The notes beneath the pieces were generated by a model. That model had not been told where the DNA came from and searched no databases. It saw only the letters and a list, made by a program, of their open reading frames with translations. From Lepidodermella squamata (Eukaryota; Gastrotricha), in contig JBLDXI010000021.1 of the NCBI GenBank assembly GCA_047495785.1, positions 2,232,001 to 2,296,000 of the forward strand: a stretch of 64,000 bases of DNA, written 5' to 3'. This document shows, piece after piece, positions 1 through 10,283 of the stretch; position 1 is the stretch's first letter, and the number at the start of each line of letters is the position of its first letter. A program made the translations under genes and the position numbers.

Positions 1-835
1 AGCGGAAGCCGGAGCCTTTACGGTGGAAACTGCTGCCGATCAACACCGATGCAATGTACTCGCCGCTTGGGAATGTTATTTTCTTGCCTGCTGCGATATT
101 GCAATCGCCCTATTTCAACGCGGCGGCGTTGGATGCTGCTAATTACGGAGCCTTAGGTGCAATAATAGGTCATGAAATGACGCATGGCTTTGATGTGAGC
201 GGCAGCAACTTCGACGCGACTGGCCGGCTGGTTAACTGGTGGGACAACGCGACGCGAGACCAGTTTGACGACAAAGTTGAGTGCATGTCCGATCAGTATG
301 GGCAGTACGAGGTTGTCGATGGGCTGAAAGTCGACGGCGAGCGAACAGCTTCGGAGAATATTGCGGATAACGGCGGTTTGGCTGCTGCCTATCGAGTAAG
401 AAAACAATGATCAACGATGGCAACATTCTATAATTCTAAATTTTATTTAGGCATATCGCAAGAAATACGGCAACCTTCCTAGTCATGACCCATCGCCTGG
501 TGTTGAGCTATACAGCGATAAAACTTTTTTCACGTCTTTCGCACAGGTATAAGGATTGACTTTGATGTAATCTCTCACAACGGTGTTAATTGCCTCTTCA
601 ACAGATTTGGTGCCAAAAAGTGCGCCCGGAGCATTTAACTCTAAGCCTCGAGACCAACCTTCATACGCCGAATCGGTTTAGGTATAGGCGTTTGATTTTT
701 AAAATGCTACCATTCTTCATCTTCAATGTTTTCAGGGTAAATGGAGCGTTATCCAATTCGTATGAGTTCGCGCGGGCGTTTGGTTGTCCTTCAGGTTCGC
801 CTATGAATCCGAAGCATAAATGCAAAGTTTGGTAG
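1..835 (+). CDS. Neprilysin-like M13 zinc metallopeptidase, C-terminal part
   Basis: Membrane or secreted endopeptidase of the M13 (neprilysin/ECE) family, which cleaves small extracellular peptides. The window holds only the 3' end. Exons that join in phase are 1-395, 451-546, 605-681 and 736-835, separated by introns of 54-58 nt. The first exon carries the zinc-binding HEMTH motif (HExxH) and the downstream ENIADNGG motif, which supplies the third zinc ligand (ExxAD). The last exon ends in the diagnostic M13 C-terminus, with [17 protein letters not shown] and the terminal CKVW. All residues needed for catalysis in this part are present, so it looks functional. The N-terminal membrane anchor and most of the ectodomain lie upstream of base 1. 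The family call is sure; which paralogue it is cannot be told. Confidence 0.95.
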
Positions 836-961
836 CAGCGACATCGATTTATATGCATATCTGTTTTCCAATCGGTCCAACTTGTTCAAATAGAGTTTTT
901 GAAGAATTACGTTTTCTACTCAATTTTGTACAGACAATGAAAGGAAGAGCAACAATGTTTA

Positions 962-2023
962 TTATGAAGTTTTTTCCTTGATGCGGTCCAGTTCGCATAC
1001 GAGACGCCCAAATTGCGGAGTTAAAAATGTTTTATCCAATACTTTTGAGGAGAACAAGCCGTGAAACATGGCGTACCGTTTTTCGGAGTAGTTACAACCG
1101 AGTTGAGCCCACTCTATAGCAGTAAAGCCACTTGTTTCAAAGTTGCTGACGTATCGCCAGTTTTTCATAACGTCAGCTAGCCACCCCGTAGCTGATGGTG
1201 TGCAGTATCCAGGTTCAGGAATTTCACACGGCCTGGAAAACATGTTTTCCCAGAATGAAGGCCTCATTCTCCTTGTTTTCACGTCATCGAAAATCTCCCA
1301 TGTGATTGCAAGGGTCTTGGTTAAATAATTATCAACAAAACCGTCCAAATCGCGAACAACATCACTCCATCGTTCAACTGCTGTTATGACAGATTTCCAA
1401 TCGTCCTCATTGCCTTCGAGACGGACAGCTGGAATCCCGCAGCGAGAGCTCACCTTGAAGTCGTAGAATGGCTCGGCAGACTTGCTAAAACACGCTAGTC
1501 TAGCTTCAGTAGACAAAGCGTTATCAGTTGAAAATTCTGGCATTAAGTCGCAAATGATCTGATCAGGCAATTTTTTCGTCAATTCGTCGAAAATCAGCGG
1601 TAAAGATGGGTTTTCGTCTGCTACGTGAATAACTCGCCTATCAAAAAAGTACTCGGGCTTCTCAATGCCCAAAATCGGCATAATCAGTTGCCAATTTTCG
1701 GTTATAAAATGTGATAAATTGTTCAAAATGACAAAATAGTACCAGTCGGGTCTGATGACGACGCCGTAATGAAGAGCCCAAGCTGTATCCATGTAATCAA
1801 GTGGTGACTTGTGGTAGAAAACTGTGCTAGTTATTCCAGGCCGAGGTATTGTTTGAGCTACGACCTTACCCGGTCGAAATCGACTGAAAATCGCGCTATC
1901 AAGCTGCTGACGGCCTCGACTCGTGTCTTTACTAGACATCACAAGCTGAAGTAGTTCGTCATGGCTCAGTAAACTCGACTTTGATTCAAGAGGTGTCAAA
2001 TTTTTATTCAAGATCAACTCCAT
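962..2023 (-). CDS. DUF4419-family protein, intronless
   Basis: Single-exon gene of about 353 aa from the first in-frame ATG at 2023. The pattern CGIPAVRLEGNEDDW, preceded by MPEFSTDN and a YDF segment, matches what I know of DUF4419, a domain of unknown function found in fungi and some invertebrates. The open frame continues upstream to about 2098 without an ATG, and the extra 25 residues (LPVFYVLILLHSISAIAVC) look like a signal peptide. The true start may therefore be supplied by a short upstream exon or a non-AUG codon. The reading frame opens within 25 nt of the stop of the EF-hand gene on the same strand, so the two may be co-transcribed. Lack of introns is unusual here and would fit a retrocopy or transferred gene. 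No enzymatic role is known to me. Confidence 0.7.
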   Translation of the reverse strand: MELILNKNLTPLESKSSLLSHDELLQLVMSSKDTSRGRQQLDSAIFSRFRPGKVVAQTIPRPGITSTVFYHKSPLDYMDTAWALHYGVVIRPDWYYFVILNNLSHFITENWQLIMPILGIEKPEYFFDRRVIHVADENPSLPLIFDELTKKLPDQIICDLMPEFSTDNALSTEARLACFSKSAEPFYDFKVSSRCGIPAVRLEGNEDDWKSVITAVERWSDVVRDLDGFVDNYLTKTLAITWEIFDDVKTRRMRPSFWENMFSRPCEIPEPGYCTPSATGWLADVMKNWRYVSNFETSGFTAIEWAQLGCNYSEKRYAMFHGLFSSKVLDKTFLTPQFGRLVCELDRIKEKTS

Positions 2024-2110
2024 TCGTAAGCATACAGCAATGGCAGAGATAGAATGCAACAGAATGAGGACATAAAAAACAGGCAATAATTTTTTATAGG
2101 ATGGATTTTT

Positions 2111-3002
2111 TCAAGGAAATTTCGCCGCTGCAAAAACATCATTAGCAGGCCTCTCATTAGGCGGCGTTTCTAGCCATTTTTTGAAATCTTCGATGGTGAT
2201 GACCTCCTTAACTTGGGGCAAATCAAGCTCAGCCAATTGATCGTATAACGAAGACGGTCGTTTAGGCCGCTTGCCGTTGTTACTGTCATCTGACTTCTTG
2301 ACTGTCACTGGCTTGGCCGGGGTCGGAAGAGCCGAGGTTTGCCTCGAGGTCTGACTGAGTGCCTCTGGCGGTAGACTGAGGCCAAGGAATTCGAATAATT
2401 CTGTCACGTCGTTCTCTGGAACTCCATGAATCGCGTAAATTTCGGACAGTTGATTTTTGAAGTCCTTGGCATTTATTTTACCCGTGCCTGGTTTAGAATT
2501 TCGATAGAAAAACACATTTTCACTTGACTTTCTATACCTTGAGCATCAAAAACGCGGAAACATTCGCCTACAACATTTTCGGACTTGGCCTGGGAAAGCA
2601 AACATCCCATAAGGTGCAGAAACTCAGGAAAATCCAGGACCCCATCATCTGTGAATAAAACGAATAAAACACAAAACAGCCCATAACAGGTCGTAGCTTA
2701 CGATCTACATCGACTCGTATGATGATTTTCAGTAAATCCTCGTCACTCAAATTTTGGCCCAGAGTTCTGAAGAGAGCCCCGAGTTCTTTAGTGCCAATCG
2801 TTCCACTGTCATCCTTATCGAAGTGCGTGAAAGCCTGGCGAATTTCGAACACCTGCTCGTCTGACAACGCTTCGATGTACTTGTACTGCTGCTGAGCTAA
2901 TTGCGCCGTGATTTTGTCGTCTTCAGCTTGTTTAACTGCGCAAAAATATATTTATGAGTCGACTGCCTCTGGGGCGAACTTACTTTTGCTAGATTGATCC
3001 AT
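2111..3002 (-). CDS. Calmodulin-like EF-hand protein with a long C-terminal tail
   Basis: Four exons (3002-2984, 2935-2702, 2648-2538, 2487-2111) give 246 aa in exact phase. After a Gln-rich N-terminus, residues about 35-75 form a canonical EF-hand with loop DKDDSGTIGTKE. A second canonical loop, DVDHDGVLDFPE, follows. A third, DAQGTGKINAKD, is degenerate, with Q at position 3 and D at 12. A linker rich in Pro, Ser and Lys and a helical tail ending the protein replace a fourth EF-hand. The N-lobe resembles calmodulin and troponin C, so calcium sensing in the cytoplasm is likely, but the tail makes it neither calmodulin nor a standard troponin C. The DUF4419 frame opens immediately downstream on the same strand. 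Family-level confidence is high; the target is unknown. Confidence 0.85.
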
Positions 3003-3629
3003 GAGGCTCTCGAAACAGTTAACACAGATCGGCGTTCAAATTGAAAATATTCCAGACGGAAGAATGGCTTTGGTTGGGGTGTTTTTTTCCCAGACCGAGT
3101 GAAATGAGAAGTTGTTCTTATTTTCGCATGACTGCTAATGAAGGTGACATCGAGATAATAGCGTGCTACAAATCATGCGCCCTAATGAAGCGAACACATG
3201 GCGTGTGCATAATCGTCGGCGTGTATTTTTATTAACATAATTTTTTAATAGTATGAAATTCAGGCCGAACATGTCACAACTGCCAATCTGGTATCGCGCG
3301 ACCACCGACATTTCCCTCGGCGCTGGCAATAAAATCAAACCGCGACGTATCAGTTTAAAAACCGGCCTCAAGATATTTTTTTGAGCCATCACTTAAGTGC
3401 TCTTTATTCCCGCGTGGCTAAAAAAGCTATCGGGATGTTCTTCGCTTGCTTGCTTGCTTGAAATCAGTGTGTACGAATTTTACGATGGCGGAAGATAAAA
3501 AATTGAAGAGGACAAAGTGGGGATTTAGCGAAATAGCCCGGATGATGCTTAAACCGGTGCGGCTTAGAACGCCCCTATTCGTCTTAAATATGAGCAAAAT
3601 ATAACCAGGACATGTCGAACCAGTCTCGC

Positions 3630-3636
3630 TATATAA
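3630..3636 (+). promoter_or_regulatory. TATA box of the 3686 gene
   Basis: A clean TATATAA lies 50 nt upstream of the ATG at 3686, which would put transcription start near 3660 with a leader of about 25 nt. A splice-acceptor-like CCACAG also sits 3 nt before the ATG, so the mature 5' end could alternatively be made by splicing. Confidence 0.55.
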
Positions 3637-3685
3637 TCATCCTACGGGTGCAGGACGCATTTTTGTAATTCTTTTGCCACAGAAA

Positions 3686-4069
3686 ATGACGAAATTAGCG
3701 ATTTTTGTAGCTGCCATTTTGGCCTCAGCTTCGGCAGCGTCATGGCTGGACCAGCGACTGATTCGACCTCGTCGCTTTCTATCAGAGCCGCGTTACCTAG
3801 AAATTAGCAAAATGCCGTCACCGCTGTCAAACGATGACTTTGGCGGCTACGTCGACGAAGAAGGTTTCATCGTGGCGCCATTACGCCCTCCGTCCATTCT
3901 CGGCTACTCAGAGGAAGATGTTGCAGACGTAGAGCTGCCCATCTCGGCACCAGTAGCCGGAAGACCCTTGGCTCCGATGCGCGGAAAAGGCAGCCGCCTT
4001 AATTCAGTCACCAGGTTTCAACAGCCCATCGGTCCGGTCGATAACAACTTCATCCTTGGCGATTACTGA
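3686..4069 (+). CDS. Small secreted protein, unrecognised
   Basis: Intronless, 127 aa. The ATG at 3686 opens a textbook signal peptide (TKLAIFVAAILASASA, cleavage after about residue 17). The mature part is basic near its N-terminus (several Arg around RLIRPRRF), then acidic, and ends in an FILGDY tail. It contains no cysteines. Scattered basic sites could be processing sites, so a peptide precursor is possible, but there is no repeated peptide or amidation signal. A TATA box precedes it. The stop is followed 130 nt later by AATAAA near 4199. It converges on the prominin gene, with 161 bp between stops. I recognise no family. Confidence 0.7.
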   Translation: MTKLAIFVAAILASASAASWLDQRLIRPRRFLSEPRYLEISKMPSPLSNDDFGGYVDEEGFIVAPLRPPSILGYSEEDVADVELPISAPVAGRPLAPMRGKGSRLNSVTRFQQPIGPVDNNFILGDY

Positions 4070-4230
4070 TCTATTATTACAGCAGCGTAAAACGTCTAAA
4101 CTTCCAGCAGTGACGATTGATTTCGCGTTTAATGTCGTTAATAGTATACTCATTTAATGGTTAACACTTTTCATTATGTACAAAAAAGTAAATATTGTGA
4201 ATAAAAATAATCAAGGATTCAGCGTTTTGT

Positions 4231-7200
4231 TCAAATGTATTTCTCATTCTGTTTAGCCGGGCTAGTTCCAGAGGCCGAGTAAACTGGCGGCGGTTGCTGG
4301 GGAATGTCCCTCGCACCAGCGGTTTGAGTATAGGCTTCGTTATCGACAAAAGCCTCATTGTTGGTTCCACCGTTTGCTACGTCGACGGATGATGCGTTCG
4401 AATAGCTTGTCGTAATAGGCACCATTGCCCAGCTTGAATTGATGCGGCCGAACTTCCCAGCAGTGTCCCAATAATCATGGTCGTCGCCAGGTAAATCTCG
4501 CCTGAAATATGACCTAATTTAACCTGAAAATCTAGACAAATAAACTGACTTTATGCCAGACAGTACTCCGGCGGTTGTGAAGACAAGAAGGCTGCTTATT
4601 GTCCCGAAAATCAGGTAAATTCCGATAAACAACCAAACTGCATTCTGATAAAATAAAAAATAATTTGCCTTAAATTGAAGCTGATCTCAAATTCTAACCA
4701 TAGATCCAGCTATTTGGACGCAAGCAAAGTCGCGAACAATGACGTCGTAAATGATCCAGATCGGCCGCATGCGGGCTACTTCATTCAGGCCTGTGAATAG
4801 GTTATCGAGAAGCTTCGATAGCACATATTGCATCTGGCGTTTGAAAAGCAACGGAATTTGGCGGAAATAGTTTTGCGTATACAAAATTTTCTCAAGCAGT
4901 TGAGCCTGTAGGCCTATAGATTCGTCTATCACCTGCACGGTATCCGTCCAGCTTTTCACAGCTTGTGGCAAAGCTCCCGTGTACTTCGCCAGGGTTACTT
5001 TGTACTCCATCGATGTATCAAGCAGTTCCCCGACATTAGCCGATCGGTTGCGAGCGAATTCATCTAGGAGGGATTTGTGAACGCAAGACGTGCATTTTGT
5101 CAACGTTGTCGAAAGTTGCTGGGCTACTGTGAGATTCGAAAGACGAATCATGTCTTGGAAATCCAACTTTGACTGCGCTATTTCGGTGAGATTATTCATG
5201 TAGGTGTTCATTTCAGGGCTGAGTATCGTGAAGGTTTGACTCACGCCCAGACGATCCATGTTTTTCACCTCACGAATCAAGTTAGTATCTTGCAGGCGTA
5301 GAAGTTGGTTGATTGTCTGATCTTTCTCTGCAGCGGCCAGAACCTTTCCGATTGTCACTCGGTCCTTCAGAAGCACCGGGTCGATAGAGTTGATAATTGA
5401 TCTCAAGCAGGGTGGCACAATTCCAAGCAGAATGTTACTGTTCTTACTACTGTCGATCGGATCCTCATTTAGAATTTTGTCAATGCCTGCATAGTTTTTG
5501 GCACGGATAGCGCGACATGCCAAATTCTCTACGAGGGCTCCGGCGAAGAAGTGCCCACTCGCGATTACAGTCAAAAGGGGACCGGTCAGAACGACGAATA
5601 TGACAGCGCCACTGAAACAAATTTGATTAGGATTACGAAAAATGTAACTCGCTAATGTCTCACCCGACGAGAAAGGAACGCGCGACTCTTTCCAAAACAG
5701 TTGGCTTTTTCGCTCTGAAGTTTCGTCCGATATCTGTTGCATTGTGGCAAAACACGATTAGAAGACAAATACTGCCTGCCACTGTCAGCGTAGCCCCCGC
5801 GATTGCTATAGCCAATAAGGTGGCTGTAACGATTCTTCGATCTTCCATTATACGGTCGATTAAAGACGTGTCAAATGTGCTCGCCGATTGTGCTGGAGGT
5901 TTCTGAGTTGTAGTTGTGGTTGTTGTTGTAGTAATAAGAGCTGTTGGGGTGGCAACCGATACTAAAGTCGAACCAGATGGTTTTACACTCGACGGCATCG
6001 GCGTTGTTGTTGTAGTTGTTGTAGTCGTTGTAGTCGTCGTAGTTGTCGCCTCTGGTTGGCCGCAATCGTTGGCCAACATGGTCATTTTATCAGCCACCCA
6101 TATTGAATAGTAATTAACCCAACCGGTGAAATCGTTCATTATCGCCGTTTGCATGCCCTCTATCTCTCGCATAAGTTTGTCACGTGATATGAACCCGTTG
6201 ATCATCTTCTGGCTCTTCCATTTGTTTTTACGAATTATCAACTCGTTTAAGGTTGAGTTGCGCTTCTTAGCCGAGGGCCATGGGTAGTGGAACGGGTCGC
6301 AATCGTCGGGCAGAATAGGCGATACACAAGCGTGACAAGTAGTAGGAATGGGCTGCAGTGCCGTAATTCGAGTGATCGAATCGTAAGTCACTACGCAGCT
6401 GGCTGATTTGTTGTTGTATCTATAAGATGGGAATTTTATATAAAATCATAGTAGCAATTCAGGCGATCTTACAGGCTGCACAATGATTCTCGTTGGTTGA
6501 ACCACGTGCTGTTGTCAAAGTTGTTAAAGTAACGCATCGCATCGATGTACAGCTTGCCAATCGTGTTAGTAGCTCTCTGCGAAAAGTCCAGCGAGTCGGA
6601 CAATGGCAGAACTGCCGCTGGTTCCCAAATAAGAAGAAACAGTAGCAAGTCATCGGTTTTTGATTTCGTCAAAATGCTCGTAATTGTCTGTTGATCGGTT
6701 TTCAAGCTGTTCAACGAATTGATAGCTTGGCCTCCAAACTCTTGTTTTCGAACAAAGTCGACGCCAACGCGGTTTCCAACTATTTCCAGCTCGTTCAAGT
6801 AGCTTTTCAACGTGCGATCAAACTGCGGTGGAATCGCATTCCCCAGATTTAATGCTCGATTGAAATAACTCGAAAAAAGATCGTTGAAGTAAAAAGTCGA
6901 AATAATGCCGAAAATAGCCGCAAACGTTGTTAAGATCACTATGAAAATGATCGTAATTAGGCACCAGGGTCGACGCGGTTGGCTGGCGGGGGTCGAGTAC
7001 GGCGGGGCTCCGCTGGCAATATTTAACGGTCTCAAAGGTTGGTTGTAGGCCTGGACCATGTTTGCAGATGGGGAATAGCGGGCCGAGTAGCCATAACTCG
7101 ACTTATAATGCCGCCGGGTGAGGAGAAATATCAGTAAAGCAGTAATCGGTATAATTATGAATGAAATTATCAGGGCGATGATGACGACTGAAAGCAACGA

Positions 7201-7670
7201 TCGGTACTGGGCTATTGCCTGGAAAATAATTTTGAATTAATTAAAAAAGTTAATCATAATAAAATGAGGCTAACGTTTAAAATTTGCGAGTCGATAGAAT
7301 CGCCAAGAATAGCTTGCCGCAATAGGGCTGGAAAAATTAGCGTTGCAATCTTAAGTGAAATAAATTCGAAAATCATACAGTTTCGTTTTACTGGCTCAGC
7401 CACAGATTGAACGATCGATGTTGTAAAGTTGTACAAATTAGGCCATGCATCAGTTTTCGAGTAGAAATAACTCGTAAAACTGTCTATATAAGCCTTTTCG
7501 CTAGCCATTTGTTTCAGCTGGACCGAACCAGGGTTGTTGATGGTGAAATTGTAATAAGGAAACTCAACCGACCAGTCCGAGTACAGTTTGTTACCATACT
7601 CATCCGTGATTGGGTTAGCTGATGTTACGTCCTTCAACGATGCCGGCATATTGCCGCTTGATTTGGACAT
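4231..7670 (-). CDS. Prominin-like five-pass membrane glycoprotein
   Basis: Seven exons (7670-7379, 7327-7275, 7218-6473, 6419-5664, 5611-4699, 4644-4550, 4501-4231) join in phase to 1041 aa, longer than the roughly 860 aa of vertebrate prominins. Topology fits prominin: an extracellular N-terminus, TM1 about 123-148, a cytoplasmic loop, TM2 about 200-226, a first large extracellular loop, TM3 then TM4, a second large loop and TM5 close to a cytoplasmic tail. The segment PVKRNSLLRQAILGDSI just before TM1 resembles the conserved pre-TM1 region. The first loop ends in a mucin-like stretch of Thr encoded by two ACA/ACT-type tracts. Prominins bind cholesterol and organise membrane protrusions and photoreceptor membranes. 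All introns are 48-56 nt, and one uses a weak GTTAGC donor. Minus-strand AATAAA-type sites lie near 7930 for the next gene. Confidence 0.9.
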
Positions 7671-8020
7671 GTCTATATTCTATTCGTATTTTATCCGCTT
7701 GTTCCTTGCATATCAACTAATAGAGGTGAACAGCAGCCAAATGAAATGAGCATCAGCTAATCCTCTTCGAAGTCGCATGACTCACACCTGGTAATTTTTT
7801 GACCGCTCGACTCAGCGGTGCAAAGCAGAAAGTAGGCGGAGGATTGGCCCAAATCAACAGCTGCCGTAAAACTCACATGCTATATGTCATTAGATCCGCC
7901 TTAAAAAAAAAAATCGTGGCAATAATTACTTTATTTATTATCATATAACTAAAAGGCTATCTTATAGTGTCCAAATTCGTCAGATTTCAATGCATGATGT
8001 AGAAGAATTAGGATAACAGA

Positions 8021-9598
8021 TTACAAGTCGATAAATTTACTGCTGCCTGAATCACCAACAACAGGCGCGTCAACTTGGTCTTCGTCCTTGGCCTGCTGCT
8101 CCTGCGTCTTGGGCAAATCATCAGCAGAAATTGGCCAGCTGCCAAGAGCGTAACCACTCGCCGAGTAAAAGTAATTAGTTGAAGGCTGGTAAGGCGGCTG
8201 ATGAGTCGTCGAATAGCTATTGCACCCGCTGCTGTTCAACGGCGGTTGATAATACGATGCAGAAGTTGTGGTTGAAAATTGCCAGGGTGCTGCATTTGGG
8301 GTGACACTGAAATTAGGATTATTATTGACTGGCCAGCAGTATGAGCTGTTGTTTGAATATTGAGGAAGATCATAGCAGCCTTGCTGTTGTGCCGCGTAGT
8401 TTATTTCGTTGCTAGGTATCGGCTGATCACCACTGGAGCCGGCCAGCAGCCGTAAACGCGGGCATTTCGACGACAAACCGCCTCGACTTTCTTCGTCATT
8501 CGCGTTTGTCAAGGCCCCGCCATCGCCAGCTTGCTGTGCAGCTTTCTTCGCTTGCCGTCTATTGCTAGATGGCGCCGCTCGTTTTGACCCAGTTTTTGCG
8601 CAGTTGAAATTACTGTCAAAGCCAGGTTGTGGTTGAGGTGATACAGCGTTGCAAAATGACCCGGGTGGTTCGAGCAAATGGATCATGTCCAACGGGGGCG
8701 TCATTGAAGTTTCGTCGACGCCAAGCTGCCGTTTTTGTTTCATTCGACGATTTTGAAACCACACCTTGACCTGCCGCTCGCTGAGATCCATAGACGCGGC
8801 TATTTCGATGCGCCTCGGCCGGCTCAAGTATTTCGAGAACTGGAATTCCTAGAAAAATTCATTTGAATTCTGTTCCTATATTATAGGAAAGACGGGACTT
8901 ACCTTTTCTAGTTCTAGCAACTGGGTGTTAGTGAACGTTGTTCGGAGCCGGCGTATCGGCCCGCCGCCATTGCTATCACCCTGATTGATGTCATCCTCTT
9001 CGCCAGATGATGCCGATAAGGATCGACCGCCAGCACTTGAAGTTGAAGCACTAGACCGTGATTGTCGAATCGGCCCGGTTGACTGTGACTGGTACGTCGA
9101 CGCCCATGAATATTCAGGTATTTTCGCAACAGGAATTTCGACTTTACTATTGCTACCTTCGTCGGAAGTATTCGCTTTCTGGCGACTACGCCGTGTCGAC
9201 TTTTCCAACTCTGCAGCTGGCACCAACAGTCCTTGGTGCTGGCCTACTTCAGATATTGGCTGGAATTGTTGCTGGTAACTAAGTTGGCAGTGTGGGTTGA
9301 AATTGCTGATAGATGGCAGAACAGGTTGGTGTCCGGAAAGCTCGGGCAAAAAAGCTGGAATAGACGCTTGAAAACTGTCAAGCACCTCGGTGAATGCACT
9401 TTTTTCGATGACTGACGAAGGCGGTGTTCTCAAGATATACCGTTTTTCGCCGTAGTCACTTTGGTCAGCTAGATTATTCCTGGTTGACTGAAATGACGCC
9501 GCGTTGACAGTGAAGACAGGTCTGCCGAGGACACAACTGCTTTTCGAGGCAAAAAAGTCAGTCGCCGATGCGTTACTGTTGTCTGTGGCGGGAAGCAT
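8021..9598 (-). CDS. pb: Hox2/Proboscipedia homeodomain transcription factor
   Basis: Two exons (9598-8903, 8848-8021) give 507 aa. The homeodomain is residues 215-274 and is split by a 54-nt intron between helix-1 positions 18 and 19. The arm and helix 1 ([19 protein letters not shown]) and the block [18 protein letters not shown] followed by the Q50 recognition helix are signatures of the Hox2/pb class, not Hox3 or Antp. A PBX-binding hexapeptide remnant, IPEYSWA, is at 160-166 and corresponds to pb's VPEYPWM with changes after the Trp. The flanks are low in complexity (Ser, Gln, Asn). As a nuclear regulator, pb patterns head appendage or anterior identity in arthropods; its role here is unknown. 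No other Hox gene is in the window. Minus-strand poly(A) sites lie near 7931. Confidence 0.92.
8723..8956 (-). other. Homeobox of the pb gene
   Basis: The 60-residue homeodomain is encoded by 8956-8903 and 8848-8723 across one small intron. It has W48, F49, N51 and R53 in the WFQNRR helix, and Q50. Confidence 0.9.
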
Positions 9599-10283
9599 TC
9601 AGCGCAGTTAAATCCGCAATTAGCGCTCAATTAATCAAAATGAAGGTGGTCTATAAAAGCTTTAAGAGAGCTATAATACTTAATATACGAGACGCAGCGA
9701 CGAGAGTATCGTTTTTCGGCAGGCGCTGCTCGCGTAAGAACATTCAAACGCAGATCCGACGCTGAGATGTTTGGACGCCGAGCAGCGCGCTGCGCAAAAG
9801 GCGAGGCGCGCGCCGGTTGGCTTGGAATCGCGCGCTCGCCCGTCATCGCCGCGATTACGCCGCTGCAAGTGATCCATGGAGAAAATTCGTAGCAGCGCAT
9901 GCGCGCGCCGCAGATTGTATCGCGACGTGTCTGCGCGCGCCCACCAACTTTTGGTAGCCACGTCATCGCGGGACCAAGTTACCAGCGAAGCGCTAACTTG
10001 ATTACACAAAACACAACCGATATTTCGATCCATTTTATTAAATACTGTAATCGCCATACAAAGAACAATACGAGAGAGTATTCGCTTCAAAATTCGTACG
10101 AGTATAGGTTGAGAGTATATAATATCGCTTGAGAAAAAACAAGCGCCAAAATAGCCACAAACCTTTGAGAATTTTCATTTATAGAGTATTATATTATGAT
10201 GTTATAGATCGTGCTGCTGAAATTAGCGCGCTTAGTAGCGTCGACGCGCGTACGACGAGCATTTTTGAATATCAAATAGGTTG
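9599..10283. other. Spacer between pb and the receptor gene
   Basis: About 685 bp holding the 5' flank of pb and the 3' flank of the minus-strand receptor subunit gene. It contains several palindromic GCGC-rich stretches around 9780-9950 and a TATAAAAG motif at about 9653 facing right. I see no gene in it. Short overlapping ORFs on both strands carry no domain. Confidence 0.5.
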
